From Brasilonema angustatum HA4187-MV1 (lineage in GTDB: Bacteria > Cyanobacteriota > Cyanobacteriia > Cyanobacteriales > Nostocaceae), in contig JAHHGV010000018.1 in the NCBI GenBank assembly GCA_019359695.1, forward strand, positions 90,668 through 154,667: DNA of 64,000 nucleotides. Reading direction: 5' to 3'. Numbering within the stretch: position 1 is the first letter of the stretch; every line of letters starts with the position of its first letter. Positions 34,986 through 43,989 of the stretch are shown here, one piece after another. Below the pieces are notes generated by a model, which saw only the letters and a list, made by a program, of their open reading frames with translations, was not told the DNA's origin and did no database searches. Position numbers and translations under genes: made by a program.

Positions 34986-36737
34986 ATGACAAAAAATTAT
35001 GCTATAGGAATTGATTTAGGAACATCAACATCTGAAATTTGTGTCTACAGAAATAATGAGTCATTTCCAATTCCTGATCCTGTTACAAAAATGACGATTA
35101 TTCCCTCAATTGTTGCTATAAATAAAAAGGGCGAACTGTTAGTAGGAGAAAATGCCAGAAGTTGGCTTGATGTCTCAAATAGGGGAGTTCGTGAAGTCAA
35201 GCGGAAGATGGGAACTGGAGAAACTATCAAACTGCTGGGTAAAGACTATCGACCTGAAGAAATTTCTGCTTTAATTCTTCGTCAACTGAAGGAAAATGCG
35301 GAAGTTGCACTAGGAATAGAAATTCGAGAAGTAGTCCTTTCTGTTCCCGCGAACTTTCCAGATGCAGCTCGACAAGCCACATTGAATGCAGGTGAATTGG
35401 CAGGATTAAAAATTATTCGCCTGATAAATGAACCAACAGCAGCCGCTTTAGCTTTTGGGATCAAAAATATTGATGTTGAAGAACAGCTTGTTGTCTTTGA
35501 TTTTGGTGGTGGTACATTAGATATCACTGTACTGGAAATGGTTGCAGGTGTTCTTGATGTTAAGTGTAGTTTCGGTAATCCTCAATTGGGGGGTAAAGAT
35601 TTCGATGAAGTAATGATGACATTCATCAAGAGAAAATTTCAGACAGAAAATCCTCAGGCAGAAATTTCTCAAAAAGCTCATGGTGCACTGAAAGAAGCTG
35701 CAGAAAAAGCAAAAAAAGTTCTTTCTACACAACAATCGTATGATATACGAATTCCGTATTTTGCAGCAAGTCATGGTGAATTTATTGACTTAGAAGTGGA
35801 AGTAACGCAGCAAGAGTTTGAGCAGGCGATCGCACCTCTATTAGAAAAGGCGCGAGACTGCATCAATCAAGCACTAAATGCCAAAAATCTGCACCCCAGC
35901 ACAATCAATCGAGTGTTACTTGTAGGTGGAACAACTTACATTCCTGCTGTTCGCCAATTAGTCGTAGAGATCTTTGGTAAACAAGGCAAAGCACTTGATG
36001 TTGGTGCAGACTTAGCTGTGGGTGTTGGTGCATCTATTCATGCTGGGATTGCTCAAGGTTTATTCTGTGAGGATTCCGGTGTTATTCTCACTGATGTTGC
36101 TCCTTTTGGATTGGGTATTGAAGTGGTGAGTTACGTTGGCGGACAGTATATGCTTACCTATGAACCTTTGATCCAACCCAATACAACGATTCCTTATTCT
36201 ACTCAAAAAACCTACACTCTTTTGAAAGCAGATCAAAAGCGGCTGGAAGTTCGTCTCTATCAAGACAACACAGGGAGAGCAAAGCTACCAAATGAAGCGA
36301 TTGACACAGGAATAGAAGCACAGATCACAGATATTCCTCCAGCTGTTGATGGTATTCCCTATGCAGTGCAAGTGGAATTTTATTATGACATTAATGGGAT
36401 AGCTAAACTAAAAGCGACTATTCCTAATATTAATAAAAGTGTAGAGCTATCTTACGGTTTTTCAGCCAAGCGCATGGCTAACAAAGATATAGCGGATGCA
36501 GCTTCTCGTCTCAAAGAACTGTGGAAGCAAAACGCCAAAGCAAGACAATACGAAGGACTTATTAATAAAGCAGAAAGATATATGGCTGGAATACCTCCTC
36601 AAGAAAGATCGCCGTTATCTGATATTGTTATGGAACTCAAAAAAGCTCTCATGAATGACAATATTCAAGAAATTCAAACAGCAGGCGATCGCCTTGTTGA
36701 CTTATTGTTTGATTTAGAAAATAACATGGAATTATAA
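34986..36737 (+). CDS. Hsp70 (DnaK)-family ATPase, short divergent form
   Basis: 583 residues. ATPase domain: IGIDLGTSTSEICVYR, SVPANFPDAARQATLNAGEL, RLINEPTAAALAFG, VVFDFGGGTLDITVLEM and VLLVGGTTYIPAVRQLV are all intact. A short substrate-binding region follows (LTYEPLIQPNTTIPYSTQKT, EVRLYQDNTG) and then a reduced helical lid. It lacks the C-terminal acidic tail of housekeeping DnaK (about 635 residues), so it is a specialised Hsp70. It is flanked by a GrpE-like gene upstream and, four bases downstream, a J-domain/TPR gene; the tight spacing implies cotranslation. Its client is unknown. Confidence 0.92.
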   Translation: MTKNYAIGIDLGTSTSEICVYRNNESFPIPDPVTKMTIIPSIVAINKKGELLVGENARSWLDVSNRGVREVKRKMGTGETIKLLGKDYRPEEISALILRQLKENAEVALGIEIREVVLSVPANFPDAARQATLNAGELAGLKIIRLINEPTAAALAFGIKNIDVEEQLVVFDFGGGTLDITVLEMVAGVLDVKCSFGNPQLGGKDFDEVMMTFIKRKFQTENPQAEISQKAHGALKEAAEKAKKVLSTQQSYDIRIPYFAASHGEFIDLEVEVTQQEFEQAIAPLLEKARDCINQALNAKNLHPSTINRVLLVGGTTYIPAVRQLVVEIFGKQGKALDVGADLAVGVGASIHAGIAQGLFCEDSGVILTDVAPFGLGIEVVSYVGGQYMLTYEPLIQPNTTIPYSTQKTYTLLKADQKRLEVRLYQDNTGRAKLPNEAIDTGIEAQITDIPPAVDGIPYAVQVEFYYDINGIAKLKATIPNINKSVELSYGFSAKRMANKDIADAASRLKELWKQNAKARQYEGLINKAERYMAGIPPQERSPLSDIVMELKKALMNDNIQEIQTAGDRLVDLLFDLENNMEL

Positions 36738-36740
36738 CAG

Positions 36741-37964
36741 ATGGTGTATGAACTCTATCATATCCTGGGAATTTCCTCTCAGGCATCTGCTGATGAAATC
36801 AAACGAGCGTACTTTCAGTTAGTTCGTAAGTATTCTCCAGAAAAAGATCCAGAACGGTTTCAACAAATTCGGATAGCGTATAATACGCTCTTCGACTCAA
36901 AAACACGAGAAAATTATGACGCCATGCAGAAGTATGGCGACCAAGTTAAAGACCTGATTTCGCAAGCTCAAAATAAAATGCAAGTAGAAGAATGGTCAAA
37001 CGCCATTCCTTTACTTAAGCAAGCTCTTATACTAGCACCAAGAATTGACATAGCTCGTCATCTACTGGGTCTTTGTTACATTCATACTGAAAATTGGGAT
37101 TTTGCTGTGAAAATCTACACAGCACTAACGAAAACTAACCCAGACGTGACACTCTATTGGAGTAACTTAGGTTATGTTTATAAACTGCAAGCTCAATGTT
37201 CTGATGAGGAAGATTTTAGTAAAATTCAAATGTATCACAATGCCCGTGACTGCTTTCAGCAATCAGTAAAATTAGAACCATTTAATTCTGCACCATATCT
37301 AGATATAGCGGAAACGTATCTTGACCAAAAAAATTACTCTGAAGCACTTGCTTGGGCAGAACGTGCTATTAGTGCTGATGGGAAAGCTGATTATAATGAC
37401 TTTGAAGCACTTTTTTTTATCTGCCGCGTTCACTTTTATAGTGGTGCATTACAAAAAATAGAAATTTTAGGCAAGAGAATTATATCTTTACTACCGAAAA
37501 ACTCAGATATTCGACGATACGCTGCTAGTAGATTTGCTAACATGGGAATTGAAATCGCAAAAAGTGCTGCAAACTCTAGTAATTTTGATAGGTGGAGAGC
37601 AGCTTTTCAATTCCTCAAAACAGCTAGGGATGTAGAACCAGATAATTTAGATATTCAAGAAATTTGTACAAAAGTTGAGGAAACCGTTGCAGCTATTGAT
37701 CAATATGAAAATCTCAATCGTGATTATCTCATTAATAAAGGATTCCAAAGACTAGCTGCATTTTGTTTAGCTGATTATTTTAATTTTTATGATTCACAGC
37801 AAGAAAGAAAAAGTTTTTTGAATGACATACTCACAGAAATTTTAGTTTCTCCCACCAGTACAATTTTTGCGTCACTTGAGAGAATTAAATTTTACTATCC
37901 TGCAGTGTATAAGCTGAACGTAGAACTCTTTCATCGAATTGAGCAAGTGGCTTGTGTACCTTAA
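36741..37964 (+). CDS. J-domain/TPR protein with non-canonical HPD motif
   Basis: 407 residues. An N-terminal J-like domain (YELYHILGISSQASADEIKR, AYFQLVRKYSPEKDPERFQQ) is followed by TPR-like helical pairs from about 75 to 300 (WSNAIPLLKQALILAP, WDFAVKIYTALTKTNPD, YSEALAWAERAISADG). The invariant His-Pro-Asp of J domains is Ser32-Pro33-Glu34 here. HPD is normally needed to stimulate Hsp70 ATPase, so this protein may dock clients or regulators without classic J activity, or its partner Hsp70 may have adapted. It starts four bases after the Hsp70 stop. No zinc-finger region is present. Confidence 0.87.
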   Translation: MVYELYHILGISSQASADEIKRAYFQLVRKYSPEKDPERFQQIRIAYNTLFDSKTRENYDAMQKYGDQVKDLISQAQNKMQVEEWSNAIPLLKQALILAPRIDIARHLLGLCYIHTENWDFAVKIYTALTKTNPDVTLYWSNLGYVYKLQAQCSDEEDFSKIQMYHNARDCFQQSVKLEPFNSAPYLDIAETYLDQKNYSEALAWAERAISADGKADYNDFEALFFICRVHFYSGALQKIEILGKRIISLLPKNSDIRRYAASRFANMGIEIAKSAANSSNFDRWRAAFQFLKTARDVEPDNLDIQEICTKVEETVAAIDQYENLNRDYLINKGFQRLAAFCLADYFNFYDSQQERKSFLNDILTEILVSPTSTIFASLERIKFYYPAVYKLNVELFHRIEQVACVP

Positions 37965-38245
37965 CACCCTTTAGTATAGTACTCATCCGCAAATTTGTGA
38001 TAACTATTGTCACAACAATCAGGTGCTAAATCTGCCGCAAAGCAAAGGGCTTGGGAAGCCAAGAGCTTCTGTTGTTAATCAATTTGAACATTTCTGAACT
38101 TTTTTCATATGGACAACAGAATCCTGTTATTTTATGCTAACATTACTAACGAGGAATTATATTCGGTTGTGTAGTTTGTGTTTATCTATTTACAAGCGTC
38201 TCTCCGAATCTAACTTTCTACACCATTTGATTCTGGAGATGTTTC
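37965..38245. promoter_or_regulatory. Upstream region of the RNA-binding protein gene
   Basis: 281 bases with no gene. AT-rich sequence near 38120-38160 may hold the promoter, leaving a 5' untranslated region to ATG 38246. Genes of the rbp-rpsU type are often cold-regulated through long leaders in cyanobacteria; no specific element could be assigned here. Confidence 0.35.
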
Positions 38246-38569
38246 ATGTCGATTTACGTCGGTAATTTATCTTACCAAGTTGAGCAAGATGACCTCAGAC
38301 GGGTTTTTGAGGAATATGGAACTGTGAAAAGTGTTCAATTGCCTGTAGACCGGGAAACAGGTCGTGTGCGAGGTTTTGCTTTTATAGAAATGGCAGAAGA
38401 GGCACAAGAAACTGCAGCAATAGAGGCTCTAGATGGTGCAGAGTGGATGGGTCGTAATCTCAAGGTTAATAAGGCTAAGCCCAAAGAGAACAGAGGCTCA
38501 TCTGGTGGTGGTGGTGGTAGATTTAATGATAGAGATAGAGGAGGATACTCTTCTAGAAATCGCTATTAA
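38246..38569 (+). CDS. RRM-type RNA-binding protein (cyanobacterial Rbp)
   Basis: 107 residues with one RNA recognition motif: RNP2 IYVGNLSY near the N-terminus and RNP1 RGFAFIEM at about residues 52-59, then a short Gly/Arg-rich tail (GGGGGRFNDRDRGGYSSRNRY). Such proteins bind single-stranded RNA, are often cold-induced and are typically found next to rpsU in cyanobacteria, as here. A GGAGATG-type ribosome-binding site precedes the ATG. An intrinsic terminator lies between this gene and rpsU, so rpsU expression would depend on read-through or its own promoter. Confidence 0.95.
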   Translation: MSIYVGNLSYQVEQDDLRRVFEEYGTVKSVQLPVDRETGRVRGFAFIEMAEEAQETAAIEALDGAEWMGRNLKVNKAKPKENRGSSGGGGGRFNDRDRGGYSSRNRY

Positions 38570-38606
38570 TTAAGCTTTGCGATAAAGAATTTAACTCTAA
38601 AGTCTC

Positions 38607-38636
38607 AAGGGCAGACAAAGAGTCTGCCCTTTTTTG
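38607..38636 (+). terminator. Intrinsic terminator between rbp and rpsU
   Basis: Stem AAGGGCAGAC/GTCTGCCCTT (38607-38616 and 38622-38631) with loop AAAGA, followed by a T run. Strong Rho-independent terminator about 40 bases after the rbp stop. Confidence 0.93.
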
Positions 38637-38711
38637 CGCTTCAGCTTAACTTACGTTCCTCAAACCTATCCAGTCATTTATTCATTCAATTAATTTAAGG
38701 AGGAGATAATA

Positions 38712-38900
38712 ATGACCCAAGTGATTCTTGGCGAAAATGAAGGAATTGAGTCAGCCCTCCGCAGATTTAAGCGAGAAGTTTCCAAGGCAGGAATTTTTCC
38801 GGACGTGAAGAAACACCGTCACTTTGAAACACCCCTTCAAAAACGTAAACGCAAAGCAGTTGCTAAGCAAAAGCAGCGTCAGAATCGTTTCCGCTATTGA
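38712..38900 (+). CDS. rpsU: 30S ribosomal protein S21
   Basis: 62 residues: [20 protein letters not shown], followed by a basic body and a [19 protein letters not shown] tail, the standard bS21 pattern. A perfect AAGGAGGAG ribosome-binding site precedes the ATG. It binds 16S rRNA near the anti-Shine-Dalgarno region and aids initiation. It pairs with the upstream RRM protein as in other cyanobacteria, and its stop lies 11 bases from the convergent CHAT gene. Confidence 0.96.
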   Translation: MTQVILGENEGIESALRRFKREVSKAGIFPDVKKHRHFETPLQKRKRKAVAKQKQRQNRFRY

Positions 38901-38910
38901 GGGTAACTGT

Positions 38911-41900
38911 TTAAAAAGAAAACTTACCTGCAATCTTAAATGCTGCCCAGTAGTAAGGGTGATTATAGAGCTTGGTTTCGGCTGACATTTCACGACTTCT
39001 ATGTAATTCTGTTGCTAAACTTGCCCTAATTTTTTGCCCTTCTTCAGGTAGTTGGTTGAGTAATTCTTCATACCATTGTTTCAGTTCACCAGCAGTCAGT
39101 TCCTTAAGCCATGCGGTTGTTTCCGCCAATGCTTTGGCTGCTGATTTATTTTGCTGAAGTCGCAGATAAAACTCTATCATAACCAAAGTAATAGCAGCTG
39201 ATTCCACAGTCCACACACTACTCAATACATGATTAACTCTTTGACTAAGAAAAGCAGTGACTATTCCAACATATTCAGTCGTGATATTCTGGTTGCTAGT
39301 CATGCCTGTTTCGCAAGTTGAAAGAATCATAAGGTTATAACTTGCAATTGGCTGTTTGCAGATTTCCTCTAGAGTTAATTTATCTTCACCTGCTAATAGA
39401 AATTCTGATTTGTGTGGCTGACTTAAATTGTCAGTAACATAGCCTGTAAAGTGAAATATATTGTAATTTTCAGATAAAGCATTTTCTACCTGTTTTTTTG
39501 TAGCTTGTAAGCCTTGAATGCGTTTACAGTAAGTAAACATCTGACTAATAGCTTCAGATTCAAGTTCAGCAAATTGTGGTGTGGGATAATTTATGCTTTC
39601 TTGGGGTTCCACAATGAGTAATGATTGGTTTTGAACCTGGAAGAGTTGTTGGGATTTGAAAGAAAACCCGATTTGGATGCTAGGTAGATAGGTAAATGTG
39701 TAATTATGCTGCTTCAACAATTCTTCTTCCCAAACAGAGGAAAGATTGAAAAGGGCGTGGAGAGGAAATCTGTGTAAGTCACGGTGGGGAATTAAAATCA
39801 GGTTGGTGATGTCCTCAAGTTCATTCACAATTGCAGAAATATTGAGGATCTGTTTCAAATGCAATAACCTCTGATCCATTTCTGCCTGCCATGAATGGAC
39901 ACTTTTGTCTGATGCATCGTTAGTTTGGAGTTGTTGATATTGCCTGTATTGTTGATTCCAATCTTTTAGCCAATCTTCAAATTCAACCAAGCGTTGTACC
40001 ACTTCGGGTAAAGGCACTTCATCAATCACCCTATCAAGTACCGGTCTAAAAATGAGAATAGGTTCTGGAGACTTATATTTAATGATGAATGTGTGTAAGG
40101 CGCAAGGGCTAATATGCCAGTAAATAATTGCAGTTGTAGGATTGAGAAGTTCCTGAATTGATCGATAGCTAAGTGGTTTGGTTTCATCTGTCCAACCATA
40201 CAGAAGCCAGGTTAAACAAGCATTTTTGCCACGTTCGGCAATTTCTATAGCTTCCGCTATCTCACCAGACTGTACAGCTATATCAACTGCCAACTGTTCA
40301 AAACCTGCAAACTTGAGTGCTAACTGTTTTTTCTCTTCATCAGATTGAGTCGTTTCGCTTAGTAAAAATTGTATGAAATCTGTTCCATATAGATGAAAAT
40401 CTTGCGCTTGGGAAGTTTGCCCCAAAGCTACAAGTGTTTTTATCAGGTTTTGCAAAACCTCTAGGTGTAGTAAAGCAAAGGGTTCTGGTGTGAGAGTATG
40501 AAGCGCCTGATTATACGCAGTGACGGCTTGTTGCCAATAATAGGAGGGTGTAGAATGTCTCTTACCTCGGTCGTAATAGGCATTGCCAAGCGCGAGATGC
40601 AATCTGCCCCAACCTTCTGGCTGTGTATTTTGATCAACATATTTCAGCCCTTGTTCATAGCTTGCCAATTTCTCTTCAAGCCCTTGTTCATACACCTGTG
40701 CTGGACTCAAGAAACTTAAGTGTGAGTTGTCCCTAGAAACGACACTTTCTGCTGCATTCCCTCGGGCGATCCAGGCTTCCCAATAGTCAGGTTTGATTTG
40801 TAAAGCGCTATCATATGAGGCGATCGCTTCTTCAAATCTCTGCAAATAAAATAGCAGCATAGCTCGGTTGTACCAAGCTAATTCAAACTGAGGATAAAAT
40901 TCTATCGCTTTATCATAACAAGCAATTGCCTCTTCACGCTGTCCGAGATTGTCCAACGCCACAGCACAGTTGAACCAGCCTAAATAGTAGTCGGGTTTGA
41001 TTTCTAAAGCTTTTTCCCAGGATGAAATTGCATCATCCCAGCGTCCCAAACTGAACTGTACCACACCTTTGTCAATCCAGACTTCATGAGAGTTTGGATT
41101 AATTTGAGCCGCTTGTTCGTAAGATGCGATCGCATCTTCTGATCTTCCTACTTTTTCCAATGCACCAGCCAAAGCGTACCAAGCTTCCAAGAAGTCGCTT
41201 TGAATTTCTGTTGCTTGTTCTAAGCTGGCAATTGCATCTTCAAATTCTCCTAAATCAGAAAGTTCCACACCTCGTTTGTACCAAGCTAAGTGGAAGTCAT
41301 TTTGGATTTCTAAAGCTTTCTCATATGAGGCGATCGCATCATAATTTCGTCCATCCTGCGCCAACGCCAGACCTCGATAGTACCAATTGTCTTGGTCTTG
41401 TGGTTGCAGTATGATTGCTTTATCGTAACTGGCAACGGCTTCCAATGCACGCCCTAATCTCTGCAATGCTATACCTCTGCCAGACCAAGCTTCTGGGTAA
41501 TTGAATCTAATGTCTATAGCTTTATCAAAGCACAAAATCGCATCTTCAAAGCGTCCTAGTTCACCTAGTGCCCCGCCTCGGTAATACCAACATTTATAAA
41601 AGTCTGGTTTGAGTGCAATTGCTTCGTCGTAAGATGCGATCGCATCTTCAAAATGTCCTAAATAAAATAGTGTTAACCCCCGGTTAAACCAATATTCATG
41701 CGAGTTGGGGTGAATTTCTATAGCTTTGTTGTAAGATGCAATTGCTCCTGATAAATCACCTGTTTTAGCTTGCTTAAGACCTTCGTAAAACCAAGCTTCT
41801 GCTTGTTCTAAAATCGTCTTTTGTTGATTTATTGGTAAACTTGTATTGGTTGATACTTCGCTTTGAGACCCTAGCCCAGAAGCCAGTTCCTCAACTAAAC

Positions 41901-42705
41901 TTGTACTCTGCTCTAACCTAACTAACAATTCATCCAGCCTGACAGCAATTGGTGACTGAAGATCTGAAAAATCCTGAGTTGTAGGACTTTGTGAATCTGC
42001 TTGCACGTTTTGTTCTACCGCATAGTAGTAGGATTCTTCCTCCTTTTGCTCATCTGATGAAGTCCAGGCAGATTCTGGTATTAGCAAATCAACACCTGGT
42101 TGATCAAATTGCCATATAAATTCCTCTTGATTCTTGGTATACTCTTCCTGTGGAGGATTTAAAAAGGGTGCAGGCATCCCTGCGGGAATATTGTCTGAAT
42201 CCTCTATACTTTTGTTTCGTGTCAACCCCTCTTCTAATTGGGTTCGCAGTGTTGTATCAGTTATGGTTTCCGTATCTTGTGTCTGATCATTTTCCCAATA
42301 CGAATTGTCTAAGTTTCGCGTCAACAATCGTATGCCAATGTCGTAAGATAAGTCTCCAATCCTCCCAATACCCAACTCACCTAGTTGCACCATTTGTTCT
42401 GCTAAGTAGTTATTTGGTGCCGGCGATTTTAACAATCTCTCCCCAAAATCTAGTAGCCAATTTATCCAGCGATCATTGGAGATACGCTTTTCCATTCTTT
42501 GTAGATATTTAATCGCCCACTCTTGCCCTCTTCCCTGATGCACACCTTCCAGCAGTTGGGTAAATAGAAATTCTAAATCCGCATTTGTCAATGCGGGTGG
42601 AGGTGTCATCTTTCGTTCTTCTGTGGGATATACAGAACGAGTCTGCTTTTTCCGCAAGAAGAACTTCAAATACTTCTTAATCCACTTGAGTAGCCACTTG
42701 AGCAT
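38911..42705 (-). CDS. TPR-CHAT protein (caspase-like domain) with paired N-terminal domain
   Basis: 1264 residues. The N-terminus MLKWLLKWIKKYLKFFLRKK (basic amphipathic) and a domain of about 120 residues (NADLEFLFTQLLEGVHQGRG ... MVQLGELGIGRIGDLSYDIG) are shared with the next gene at 42980. Then come about ten consensus TPRs (A-S-Y-D-K-A-I-E-I-P, about 305-660) and a C-terminal CHAT domain (about 900-1264) with LSTCETG (Cys1131), TTEYVGIVTAFLSQRVNHVL and SSVWTVES. In most CHAT proteins the His motif reads HFTGHG; here it reads FHFTGY, so the usual catalytic His is Tyr1089 while His1085 remains. Either the protease is inactive or it uses His1085. CHAT proteins act in HetF-type regulation and defence. 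Confidence 0.92.
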   Translation of the reverse strand: MLKWLLKWIKKYLKFFLRKKQTRSVYPTEERKMTPPPALTNADLEFLFTQLLEGVHQGRGQEWAIKYLQRMEKRISNDRWINWLLDFGERLLKSPAPNNYLAEQMVQLGELGIGRIGDLSYDIGIRLLTRNLDNSYWENDQTQDTETITDTTLRTQLEEGLTRNKSIEDSDNIPAGMPAPFLNPPQEEYTKNQEEFIWQFDQPGVDLLIPESAWTSSDEQKEEESYYYAVEQNVQADSQSPTTQDFSDLQSPIAVRLDELLVRLEQSTSLVEELASGLGSQSEVSTNTSLPINQQKTILEQAEAWFYEGLKQAKTGDLSGAIASYNKAIEIHPNSHEYWFNRGLTLFYLGHFEDAIASYDEAIALKPDFYKCWYYRGGALGELGRFEDAILCFDKAIDIRFNYPEAWSGRGIALQRLGRALEAVASYDKAIILQPQDQDNWYYRGLALAQDGRNYDAIASYEKALEIQNDFHLAWYKRGVELSDLGEFEDAIASLEQATEIQSDFLEAWYALAGALEKVGRSEDAIASYEQAAQINPNSHEVWIDKGVVQFSLGRWDDAISSWEKALEIKPDYYLGWFNCAVALDNLGQREEAIACYDKAIEFYPQFELAWYNRAMLLFYLQRFEEAIASYDSALQIKPDYWEAWIARGNAAESVVSRDNSHLSFLSPAQVYEQGLEEKLASYEQGLKYVDQNTQPEGWGRLHLALGNAYYDRGKRHSTPSYYWQQAVTAYNQALHTLTPEPFALLHLEVLQNLIKTLVALGQTSQAQDFHLYGTDFIQFLLSETTQSDEEKKQLALKFAGFEQLAVDIAVQSGEIAEAIEIAERGKNACLTWLLYGWTDETKPLSYRSIQELLNPTTAIIYWHISPCALHTFIIKYKSPEPILIFRPVLDRVIDEVPLPEVVQRLVEFEDWLKDWNQQYRQYQQLQTNDASDKSVHSWQAEMDQRLLHLKQILNISAIVNELEDITNLILIPHRDLHRFPLHALFNLSSVWEEELLKQHNYTFTYLPSIQIGFSFKSQQLFQVQNQSLLIVEPQESINYPTPQFAELESEAISQMFTYCKRIQGLQATKKQVENALSENYNIFHFTGYVTDNLSQPHKSEFLLAGEDKLTLEEICKQPIASYNLMILSTCETGMTSNQNITTEYVGIVTAFLSQRVNHVLSSVWTVESAAITLVMIEFYLRLQQNKSAAKALAETTAWLKELTAGELKQWYEELLNQLPEEGQKIRASLATELHRSREMSAETKLYNHPYYWAAFKIAGKFSF

Positions 42706-42979
42706 TTCGGGAATTATTGGAGATTAAATTGGTCATCATCAGATTTTAGCGAGCACTGTGTTAAAAAAGTTATCTTGACTTAAAAACCTATAACAATTGA
42801 ATGAACGATCACACAGTCAGTTGGCAATCTAACATAGCATACTAACACTCACAGAAGAAAGGTTGTTGAAATTTTTAAGTATTTATACTTAAAAAACTAA
42901 TTTGTAGCACAAAATTTTACCCGAAAGTTTTAGGGTTACTATTTCTATATACAAAATGCTTTCATCGTGAAGCCTTGAA

Positions 42980-43666
42980 TTACGATTCAGCTTGATTTGT
43001 AGTGGATTCATTTGCCGCTTGGAATTGATCAACCAAAGCTTGGATAATTATTTGTGGATCGTCTGTCTCCATTCCTAATTGCTCACAAAGTTGCTTGCGT
43101 AAATTCTCGTCTTGCTGTATTAACACAAATAACTGATCTAAGGTAACACTTTGGTATTCTCCTTCTGGAAGATTTTCTATTTCTATATCATCGTGTTGCT
43201 CATTTTGAGTTTGTGTCGTTACAGGAGTTTGCTTGACTGCATCTGGTCCTTGATACTCCCATATTGGCTCGCCAACTGTACGCGTTAACAACTGCATCCC
43301 AATATCATAGGCAACGTTTCCCACTTCTCCAATTTCCAACTCACCTAGTTGTACCATTCGGGAAGCTAATTCGTTATTGGGTGTGGGTGATGCTAACAAT
43401 CTTGCACCAAAACGTTCCAACCACTGCACCCAACGTTCTTCTGGGACGCGATGTTCAATATTATTCAGCCACTTTTGCGCCCACACTTGTCCTCGTGCTT
43501 GATATACACCTTCTAATAGTTCTGTAAACAGAAATTCCAAATCTGTATCACTTAAAGGTGGAGGCGGTTCATTGTGAACGTTTACCCGTGTTTTAGCTGG
43601 ACTCTGGTTTGAGCCAAACAAACGTTGCAAAAACTTTTTGAACCATTGAATTAACCGCTTGAGCAT
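42980..43666 (-). CDS. Protein sharing the N-terminal domain of the neighbouring TPR-CHAT protein
   Basis: 228 residues from ATG 43666. MLKRLIQWFKKFLQRLFGSN and a following block (SDTDLEFLFTELLEGVYQAR, LASPTPNNELASRMVQLGEL, YDIGMQLLTRTVGEPIWEY) line up closely with the first 140 residues of the CHAT protein downstream. The remainder is acidic, ends NLRKQLCEQLGMETDDPQII and has no TPR or CHAT part. The frame extends upstream to a TTG at 43723, but the chosen ATG matches the paralogue's start. The function of the shared domain is unknown. A regulator, decoy or membrane adaptor that pairs with the CHAT protein is plausible. The two genes are on one strand, 274 bases apart. Confidence 0.8.
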   Translation of the reverse strand: MLKRLIQWFKKFLQRLFGSNQSPAKTRVNVHNEPPPPLSDTDLEFLFTELLEGVYQARGQVWAQKWLNNIEHRVPEERWVQWLERFGARLLASPTPNNELASRMVQLGELEIGEVGNVAYDIGMQLLTRTVGEPIWEYQGPDAVKQTPVTTQTQNEQHDDIEIENLPEGEYQSVTLDQLFVLIQQDENLRKQLCEQLGMETDDPQIIIQALVDQFQAANESTTNQAES

Positions 43667-43989
43667 CTCCCGCACCCGTAAGTGTTGGTGGTCATCATAG
43701 ATTGTAGCGGTGTCTAAGGACAACCTGCTAGGCGTTTGTCAACTACACTCCGAAGTCTTACTAATATCGAGTAGAATATACAGACACAAAAATTTTTTCA
43801 CTATAGAGACACAAAAATTAGCATCAAGTCGGATAATATCCCCAAGCTAGACTTTCTTGGCTCTATGGTATATTTGTACTATACAAAAAGAATCATCAAT
43901 GCCTGAAGTTACGTCATAAATTTAAAATGATCTAACCCAAAATCATGGGTGCTAGTTATTAACCATCAAAGGCATTGACATCATCATCT

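Noticed and set aside
43975..43989. TTG start for dnaX five codons upstream
   Set aside because: The conserved N-terminus MSYEPLHHKYRP begins at ATG 43990. The extra residues look like leader sequence.
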